Shown here: piece by piece, positions 4,122 to 9,495 of the stretch
Numbering within the stretch: the first letter of the stretch is position 1
How the letters are laid out: every line of letters begins with the position of its first letter
NCBI GenBank assembly: GCA_024653385.1
Contig: JANLFZ010000235.1
Span: 1 to 9,495 of the forward strand
Reading direction: 5' to 3'
DNA length: 9,495 bases
Source of the DNA: Thermoguttaceae bacterium
Lineage (GTDB): Bacteria > Planctomycetota > Planctomycetia > Pirellulales > Thermoguttaceae
The notes under the pieces: model-generated
What the model was told of the DNA's origin: nothing
Database searches by the model: none
Seen by the model: only the letters and a program-made list of their open reading frames with translations
Program-made: the position numbers and the translations under genes

Positions 4122-6923
4122 ATGAACGTTCGGCTCGTCGTGACGATCGTTGCGCCGGTGTGTTTGGCGACATGGGGCCTTGGGGCGGCTCGCATCTCGG
4201 CGGAGGACTCGCTAACGGCCGCCGAGCGGTTGCTCGAACTTGCCCGAAATGGGCAACTCAGCACCGATCTGGCTGCCGAGGCCGCCGCCCTGTTGGACGA
4301 TCGCGACCCGTTCGTCCGGGGGCTGGCCGAATGGGCGATTGCGACCAAGGTGGGGATGGACAACAACCGGGAGCGAATCGTCTGGCCTTGCAAGAACCCT
4401 CCCGCGTGGTACCGTCGCTGGTCGTCCCTTGCTCCAGACGCCCTCCTGCAAGCCGACTATGTGCGTCAGGCCGCGGTGTGGGGAATCCATCGCGACGGGC
4501 GCAAGCTGCTCGGCTCGCTGGATAAAGTGATTGGCCGGGCGCGTGGCGCGGCGCAAGACGCCCGGGCGGTGGTATCGGCCGACCGGCAAGCGAGGATCGA
4601 GCATCAGCTCGACGTGCTCGTGCAGATACGAGGGCGTTTGGCCGACGAGGCACGGAAGCGCGCGCCCGACGTGTCGGCGTGCCGCGCCCTGTGGATCGAG
4701 GCCCGCCGCGCGGCACGCCCGATCGTCCTCGCTCACCCCTCGACCGATTTCCAGCGTCTGGTGTTCGTCAGCCGGCATGCGGCCCACAGCCACCGCAACA
4801 TCACGGGCTCGCAATATCCCTGGGTCCATAAGCCGGGTGGCGACATCTGCATCAAGACGGGACTCGATCCGGCCGGGCCGGTCGAAGGGGTGCTTGCCGG
4901 CCGGCTCGGGCCCGGGCATGTCCACGGCATCGACCTTTGGTGGGATGCCGACCGCGTCGTGTTCGCTTACGCCCGGCAGCCCAACTGGCCCCCGCCGTTC
5001 GATCCGATCAGCGGGGATTTCGTCTTCGCGTTGCGCGGCAACCAGGAGCCGACGCACCTGTACGAGATCGGCCTGGACGGCACGGGCCTGGTGCAACTGA
5101 CCAACGATCCTTATTGGAGCGATCTCGAACCGACCTACCTGGCCGATGGCGACGTGGTCTTCGCCTCGGATCGCTCGGGCCGGTCGTCGGAGTGCGGCAA
5201 GTTCTCGGCCGATCACACGGTGGTGAACCTCTACCGCCTCGACCGCAAGAGCAACCAGATACGGTGCCTCAACGACAACAAGGACATCGATCGCCATCCG
5301 CACAGCCTGGACGACGGTCTGGTGGCCTACACGCGATGGGAATACCAGGAGCGGCACTTTCTCGAGGTCCACTCGGTCTGGGCCGTGCGACCCGATGGCA
5401 CCATGGCGCAGCCGGTATTCAAGCAGCACCTGGGCGTGCCGTACGGCTTGCGTGACACGCGGTCGGTGCCCGGGAGCCGCAAGCTGGTGTCGATCGCCAC
5501 CGGGCATCACACGTTCGCCTATGGGCCGGTGGTGCTCATCGACCCGAGCCGCGGAGTGAACGATCCTGGCGCCATCAAGACGGTGACGCCGTTTTCGGCG
5601 CCCCAGGAGGGCCCGAACGTCAAGACCCCGGTGGCCGAAGGGGGCGTGCCCGACCAGGGCGGACTATACCAGACGCCGTGGGCCTTGTCCGAGAAGCGGT
5701 TCCTCGTCTCGTACTCTTATGGTCGTCCGCCGTCGGACACGGCGGGAGGCAAGAACGAGAATGGGTTTGCGATCTATCTGATCGACGTCTTCGGCAACAA
5801 GGAACTTGTGCACCGCGATCTGGTGCTTTCGTGCGACACGCCCATGCCGTTGCGGCCTCGGGTACGTCCGCCTCGGTTGCCCGAAATTCCGCTGGCCGGA
5901 GCGAGCGAGTCGTCTGGCGCATCGGCGGCAAAGCCCGGCTACGCCACGTGCTTTCTGGCCGACGTGTACGCGGGCCTTCCCGGCGTCCCGCGCGGCGCGG
6001 TCAAAGGGCTTCGCATCCTTCAGCGCGTGGGGTGGCCGCTGGACCGGCAGGTGGGCGCGATGCGGTGGATTCCGGGCAACGCCTGGGAGAAGCAGTTCGG
6101 CTATTGGTCGTGGACGCCGGTGCGCGTGATTGGCACCGTGCCCGTCGAACCCGACGGCTCGGCCGCGTTCCGGGTCCCCGCCGGCGTGTCGCTCTACTTC
6201 GAGGCCCTCGACGAGAACCAGATGGAGCTTCGTCGCATGAGAAGCCATGTGACGCTTCAGCCGGGCGAGGTTCGGGGATGCACGGGATGCCACGAGTCGA
6301 GGGCCACGGCGCCGGCCGCGCGGCGGGTAGCGGGCGTGCCGAGTTCGGGGGCCTCGCGCACCGAGGACGCCGGCGCGCGGACCGCCATGCCGGCGGGGTT
6401 CCCGATGGCCTTCGGCTCGCCGCCGCGCATTCCGTCGCCGCCGCCCTGGGGCGCGCACCGTCTGTTGGGCTATCCGTGGCTCATCCAGCCGATCTTCGAC
6501 CGCCGCTGCGTGCGGTGCCACGGCCCCGAGAAAGCCGAGGGCGACATCGACCTCAGCGGCGCGGTGGCCGAAGACGGGTTCCTCCAGTCGTTCCGCACCC
6601 TGTTCGGCAAGGGCCGCGGCCGGCCAACGCAAGGCCCACCCCTGGTGGCCGTGTCGGACCGTTTCAGCAACGCCGCGGTGACGCAGCCGATGCAGTTCGG
6701 ATCGCACCGAAGCCGGGTCGTGCGGGTGCTGCTCGACGACGCATTGCACCGCCGCGAGGCGAAGCTCGCTCCCGACGAGTGGACGGCGCTGGTCACTTGG
6801 GTGGACGCGAACGCCCCGTATTACGACACGTTCTTCAACAAGCGTCCGGGCGAGGGCGGCCCGCCGCGACGCGACGTGGCCGTCGACTATTTCCTTCCGC
6901 CCGGTTGGGACCGCGCCGAGTAA
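4122..6923 (+). CDS. exported HzsA-related di-heme c-type cytochrome with beta-propeller, 933 residues
   Basis: The protein belongs to the family named after the alpha subunit of hydrazine synthase, common in planctomycetes without anammox (family knowledge, recalled). Its reaction is unknown; an extracytoplasmic redox role is likely. Residues 1 to about 28 form a signal peptide (MNVRLVVTIVAPVCLATWGLGA). Residues 30-195 are a helical, Ala/Arg-rich domain. From about 199 (RPIVLAHPSTDFQRLVFVSR) to about 560 runs a beta-propeller with a PD40/TolB-like blade at 313-353 (HLYEIGLDGTGLVQLT, VVFASDRSG) and a TGHH motif at 460-463. The C-terminal part has FRVPAGVSLYFEALDENQME, then heme site CTGCH (720-724), a linker rich in Ala, Pro and Arg, and heme site CVRCH (796-800). 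It ends in WVDANAPYYDTFF. Hemes would need periplasmic cytochrome c maturation. The gene appears monocistronic and converges on the gene ending at 6951, with only 27 bases between them and no clear terminator. Confidence 0.87.
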   Translation: MNVRLVVTIVAPVCLATWGLGAARISAEDSLTAAERLLELARNGQLSTDLAAEAAALLDDRDPFVRGLAEWAIATKVGMDNNRERIVWPCKNPPAWYRRWSSLAPDALLQADYVRQAAVWGIHRDGRKLLGSLDKVIGRARGAAQDARAVVSADRQARIEHQLDVLVQIRGRLADEARKRAPDVSACRALWIEARRAARPIVLAHPSTDFQRLVFVSRHAAHSHRNITGSQYPWVHKPGGDICIKTGLDPAGPVEGVLAGRLGPGHVHGIDLWWDADRVVFAYARQPNWPPPFDPISGDFVFALRGNQEPTHLYEIGLDGTGLVQLTNDPYWSDLEPTYLADGDVVFASDRSGRSSECGKFSADHTVVNLYRLDRKSNQIRCLNDNKDIDRHPHSLDDGLVAYTRWEYQERHFLEVHSVWAVRPDGTMAQPVFKQHLGVPYGLRDTRSVPGSRKLVSIATGHHTFAYGPVVLIDPSRGVNDPGAIKTVTPFSAPQEGPNVKTPVAEGGVPDQGGLYQTPWALSEKRFLVSYSYGRPPSDTAGGKNENGFAIYLIDVFGNKELVHRDLVLSCDTPMPLRPRVRPPRLPEIPLAGASESSGASAAKPGYATCFLADVYAGLPGVPRGAVKGLRILQRVGWPLDRQVGAMRWIPGNAWEKQFGYWSWTPVRVIGTVPVEPDGSAAFRVPAGVSLYFEALDENQMELRRMRSHVTLQPGEVRGCTGCHESRATAPAARRVAGVPSSGASRTEDAGARTAMPAGFPMAFGSPPRIPSPPPWGAHRLLGYPWLIQPIFDRRCVRCHGPEKAEGDIDLSGAVAEDGFLQSFRTLFGKGRGRPTQGPPLVAVSDRFSNAAVTQPMQFGSHRSRVVRVLLDDALHRREAKLAPDEWTALVTWVDANAPYYDTFFNKRPGEGGPPRRDVAVDYFLPPGWDRAE

Positions 6924-6950
6924 CCTGCGATCTCTTGGCGCGCGACAGGG

Positions 6951-8777
6951 CTATCGAGGGGGCTGTCCGGGAGACTCGGCCGGCGCGGCGCGGCCCTGGC
7001 CCTCGACGAGGGTGACGAGTTGGTCGGCCTGGGTTGCGGGAAAGACCTCGCGGCGCCCGCCGATCCAGCGGACCTCGATGCGATCGACCCGTTCGCGCGG
7101 CCCCAGACCGAAGTGCAGGCGCGAGCCCCAGTGGCTCTGGTAGCCTCGGCCGCTGTGGACCTCGTCGACGAGTACGAGGTTCCCGGCGGTTACGGTGACG
7201 CGGGCGCCGACGCCGTCGGCATTGGTGGCCACGCCGCGCAGGCGCACCTGGAGCCAGTGGTTCTTCGAGCCCCGCTCGACCAGCAGGTTGCGCAGCACGG
7301 AGGGGCGCTGGCGCGCGTTGAGCGTGACCACGTCGATGTCGCCGTCGTTGTCGAGATCGTCGAACGCCACGCCCCGGACCGCGTGGCGCTCGAGCGCGGC
7401 AAGTCCGGAGGCCGCCGACACGTCGACGAACTTGCCCCGGCCGGTGTTGCGCAAGAGCACCAAGGGGCAGCGGTACGCGGACGACGGATCGCGCTGTTCG
7501 ATGTTGTCCTCGGTGTGCCCGTTGCCGATCAGAAGGTCGCGGTGGCCGTCGTTGTCGAAATCGACCAGGCCGGCGCCCCAGTTGACGTAGGCGAAGGCGC
7601 TCTTGCCCGCGCCGGCCGATTGGCCGACATCCTCGAACATGCCGTTGCGCAGATTGCGCAAGAGCATCGGCATTTGGCGCTGGTAGTTGGTGGTGTAGAA
7701 ATCGAACCAGCCGTCGTTATCGTAGTCGGCGGCGTCGACGCCCATGTTGGCCATGACTTCGCCGCCCGAATCGTAGGCGACGCCGGCGCGGACCGCCACC
7801 TCGTCGAACTTGCCGGTCCCGTCGTTCCGGAAGAGGAAGTTCTCTTGGACGTCGTTGCAGAGGAAGATGTCGGTGTCGCCGTCGTTGTCGTAGTCCGAGC
7901 ACGTCATGCCCATGCTCCTTCCGGCCGCGGCGGCGATGCCCGACGGGAGGCTCACGTCGTCGAACGTGCCGTCGCCGCGGTTCCGGTAGAGGGTGTCGGG
8001 CACGGGGGGATACTCGCGCGGCGAGGGGTACGAGGGAAACCCCTGCACCCGGTGCAGCGTGTGCCGGTCCAAGTCGAGCGCGATATAGTTGCCCACGTAC
8101 AGGTCGAGCAGTCCGTCGCCCTCGATGTCGAGGAAGCACGCGCCGGCGCCGACGAGGTTTCCGCGGGCGACGCCGGCCTCTTGAGTGACGTCGGTGAACG
8201 TGCCGTCGCCGTTGTTGCGGAAGAGCACATTGGGGCCGAAGTTATTGAGGTAGATATCGGGCCGGCCGTCGCCGTTGTAGTCGCCGATGCCGATCCCCAG
8301 GCCGAACGCATGGCACGCGACTCCCGCCTCGTCGGTGACGTCCTTGAACTTCATCCCGCCCAGGTTGCGGTATAGGGCGTGGCGCGGCGGGGTCGCGTAG
8401 GTCGCGCCGGGAAGCGGAGCGCCGTTGGGAAAGTAGATGTCGATCAGCCCGTCGCCGTCGTAGTCGAAGGTGGCAAGCCCCGTGGTCATCTGCTCGACGA
8501 TGAATCGCCGGCCGCTCGATCCGTCGGTGTGCTCGAAGGCGATCCCGGTGTCGTCGGTCACCTCGCAAAACCGGAGGGGGCCCTCGGCAGCCGGCACCGA
8601 GGACTCGCTGCCCGGCGGCGGCAGCGGTGTCGCGGAAGGCGCGGGCAAGGGGCGCGCGGCCGGAACCGCCGGCGGCGCCGGCCCGGGACGAAGCGAATAC
8701 CATGCGCCCACCAGCGCCAGCGGCAACGCCGCGCCAACGGCAAGCCAGAGCTTCGAGGCACCAGCAAGCGTCTTCAT
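6951..8777 (-). CDS. CRTAC1-like FG-GAP/VCBS repeat protein with C-terminal ASPIC/UnbV domain, 608 residues
   Basis: This is a predicted membrane-anchored, extracytoplasmic beta-propeller that binds calcium; its ligand is unknown. One membrane helix or uncleaved signal lies at about 10-28 (LWLAVGAALPLALVGAWYS), followed by a Pro/Ala-rich linker (31-66). Seven calcium-loop motifs of the FG-GAP type follow: DYDGDG (105), DYNGDG (166), DIEGDG (217), DYDNDG (295), DYDNDG (351), DFDNDG (406) and DLDNDG (474). Each is followed by a hydrophobic strand such as DIYFPN or DLYVGN, and most blades carry a LFRNNGDGTFTDV-like strand. The ASPIC/UnbV domain spans about 526-591 with HSGRGYQSHWGSRLHFGLG. ATG 8777 overlaps the stop of the upstream paralog as ATGA. 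There is no clear ribosome binding site of its own, so translation is probably coupled. The frame is open further upstream, but that would be an out-of-frame reading of the paralog. Confidence 0.88.
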   Translation of the reverse strand: MKTLAGASKLWLAVGAALPLALVGAWYSLRPGPAPPAVPAARPLPAPSATPLPPPGSESSVPAAEGPLRFCEVTDDTGIAFEHTDGSSGRRFIVEQMTTGLATFDYDGDGLIDIYFPNGAPLPGATYATPPRHALYRNLGGMKFKDVTDEAGVACHAFGLGIGIGDYNGDGRPDIYLNNFGPNVLFRNNGDGTFTDVTQEAGVARGNLVGAGACFLDIEGDGLLDLYVGNYIALDLDRHTLHRVQGFPSYPSPREYPPVPDTLYRNRGDGTFDDVSLPSGIAAAAGRSMGMTCSDYDNDGDTDIFLCNDVQENFLFRNDGTGKFDEVAVRAGVAYDSGGEVMANMGVDAADYDNDGWFDFYTTNYQRQMPMLLRNLRNGMFEDVGQSAGAGKSAFAYVNWGAGLVDFDNDGHRDLLIGNGHTEDNIEQRDPSSAYRCPLVLLRNTGRGKFVDVSAASGLAALERHAVRGVAFDDLDNDGDIDVVTLNARQRPSVLRNLLVERGSKNHWLQVRLRGVATNADGVGARVTVTAGNLVLVDEVHSGRGYQSHWGSRLHFGLGPRERVDRIEVRWIGGRREVFPATQADQLVTLVEGQGRAAPAESPGQPPR

Positions 8778-9495
8778 GGGGCGGTCTGCGCCGGGGCGCT
8801 GTCTTTCTGGGTGATGGTGATTGCCCGGTCCACCTCGACGTTCTCCAGCACGTCGACGCCTCCGCCGATCCAGTGGACCTCGATCCGGTCGACCCGCCCG
8901 CGCGTGCCGAGCCCGAGGTGCAGTCGCGAGCCCCAATGGCTTTGGTAGCCCCGGCCGCTGTGGACTTCGTCGACGAGCACGAGGTCGCCCGCGCGGACCG
9001 TCACTCGCGCCCCCACGGCGTCGCGGTTCGACTTGACCCCTCGCAGGGTGATTTGGAGCCAGTGGTTTGTCGAGCCGGACTCGCGCAGCAGGTTTTTCAA
9101 GAGGGTCGGGCGCTGGCGCGAGTTGAGCACCACCACGTCGACATCGCCGTCGTTGTCGAAGTCCTCGAAAGCGGCGCCGCGGGCGCTGCGCGGCGCAAGC
9201 GCGTCGAGCCCGCACGCCGCCGACACGTTGGCGAACCGTCCCCGGCCCATGTTTCGCAGCAGGATGTTGTGCGCGCGATACGACGTGCTGGTGTCCCACT
9301 GGTCGATCAGGTCTTGGAGGTGGCCCATGGCGAGAAACAAGTCGCGGTGCGAGTCGTTATCGAAATCGACGAACCCGCATCCCCATTTCACGTTGTTCAG
9401 CGCCCCTTGTCCCGCGCCGCTTCGCACGGTGACGTCCTCGAAAATGCCGTTGCCGAGGTTCCTAAAGAGCACGGGCAATTCGCCCTGGTACGAGG
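8774..9495 (-). CDS. CRTAC1-like FG-GAP/ASPIC-UnbV protein, C-terminal part only
   Basis: The 5' part of this gene lies beyond the window, and the frame is open to the last base. The visible 240 residues begin SYQGELPVLFRNLGNGIF and align without gaps to the C-terminal third of the neighbouring 608-residue protein, about two thirds identical by eye. They hold one degenerate calcium loop, DFDNDS, where the final Gly is Ser, and one intact loop, DFDNDGD. The ASPIC/UnbV domain HSGRGYQSHWGSRLHLGLG is nearly identical in the two proteins. The C-terminus is IHWIGG-like followed by a short Ala/Pro/Thr tail. Its TGA overlaps the ATG of the downstream gene by four bases, so the pair forms an operon read right to left. 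By analogy the full protein should be an exported propeller; the N-terminus needed to confirm export is not visible. Confidence 0.85.
   Translation of the reverse strand, partial: SYQGELPVLFRNLGNGIFEDVTVRSGAGQGALNNVKWGCGFVDFDNDSHRDLFLAMGHLQDLIDQWDTSTSYRAHNILLRNMGRGRFANVSAACGLDALAPRSARGAAFEDFDNDGDVDVVVLNSRQRPTLLKNLLRESGSTNHWLQITLRGVKSNRDAVGARVTVRAGDLVLVDEVHSGRGYQSHWGSRLHLGLGTRGRVDRIEVHWIGGGVDVLENVEVDRAITITQKDSAPAQTAP

Noticed and set aside
3253..4525. Several open frames of 100 to 200 codons across the repeat-filled gap
   Set aside because: They translate the R1 and R2 palindromes on either strand and give the same GQSEAMGVAWPDRP-like peptide at several places, a typical false gene from repeats.
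4212..5510. A 432-codon open frame on the - strand opposite the HzsA-related gene
   Set aside because: It has no start signal or motif. The + strand frame carries the signal peptide, the propeller and two heme sites.
6944..6967. A GACAG/CTGTC inverted repeat between the convergent genes, as a possible terminator
   Set aside because: The stem is only five pairs, the loop is 14 bases, it lies partly inside the - strand gene, and no T-tract follows.
7020..8375. A 451-codon open frame on the + strand opposite the CRTAC1-like gene
   Set aside because: It is a run of Val, Asp, Glu and Ala made by reading the repeated Asp/Gly codons backwards. The other strand has the seven calcium loops and a recognisable domain order.

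Overview
The window is high-GC DNA that looks like a member of the Planctomycetota, probably Pirellulales or a near relative. That placement is inference. It rests on an HzsA-related cytochrome/beta-propeller protein, tandem FG-GAP plus ASPIC/UnbV (CRTAC1-like) proteins, a secreted beta-helix protein, and intergenic spaces filled with short palindromic repeats. No tRNA, rRNA, CRISPR array, transposase or integrase was found.

Layout from left to right. Positions 1-66 hold a truncated repeat of a family called R1 here. Two small genes of unknown function follow on the + strand (187-708 and 733-990) and look like an operon. The gap 991-1234 holds one R2 and one R1 repeat. A class I SAM-dependent methyltransferase lies on the - strand (2014-1235), divergent from a secreted right-handed beta-helix protein (2135-3532). 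The 589-base gap 3533-4121 is almost entirely repeats: R1 copy C, an R1 remnant, an inverted R2, two GC hairpins, a forward R2 and R1 copy D. It ends in a candidate promoter for a 933-residue exported HzsA-related di-heme protein (4122-6923). Convergent to it, on the - strand, are two tandem CRTAC1-like genes. The downstream one is complete (8777-6951). The upstream one is cut by the window end (9495-8774). They overlap by four bases (ATGA).

How the genes fit together: most large products carry signal peptides or membrane anchors, so the region mainly encodes envelope or periplasmic functions (a carbohydrate-related beta-helix, a heme protein and calcium-binding propellers). Nothing in the sequence ties them into one pathway. 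The HzsA-related protein should not be read as evidence of anammox: such proteins are, as I recall, widespread in non-anammox planctomycetes, and no HzsB/HzsC is present.

The least ordinary signal is in the repeats. Three R1 copies can be drawn as the same gapless four-way cloverleaf (one outer stem and three arms, with the internal 65 bases constant in length). R2 hairpins keep an ATGAAT loop while their stems change in compensating fashion. R2 lies immediately 5' of R1 in two separate gaps, and one R1 copy supplies the stop codon of the beta-helix gene.
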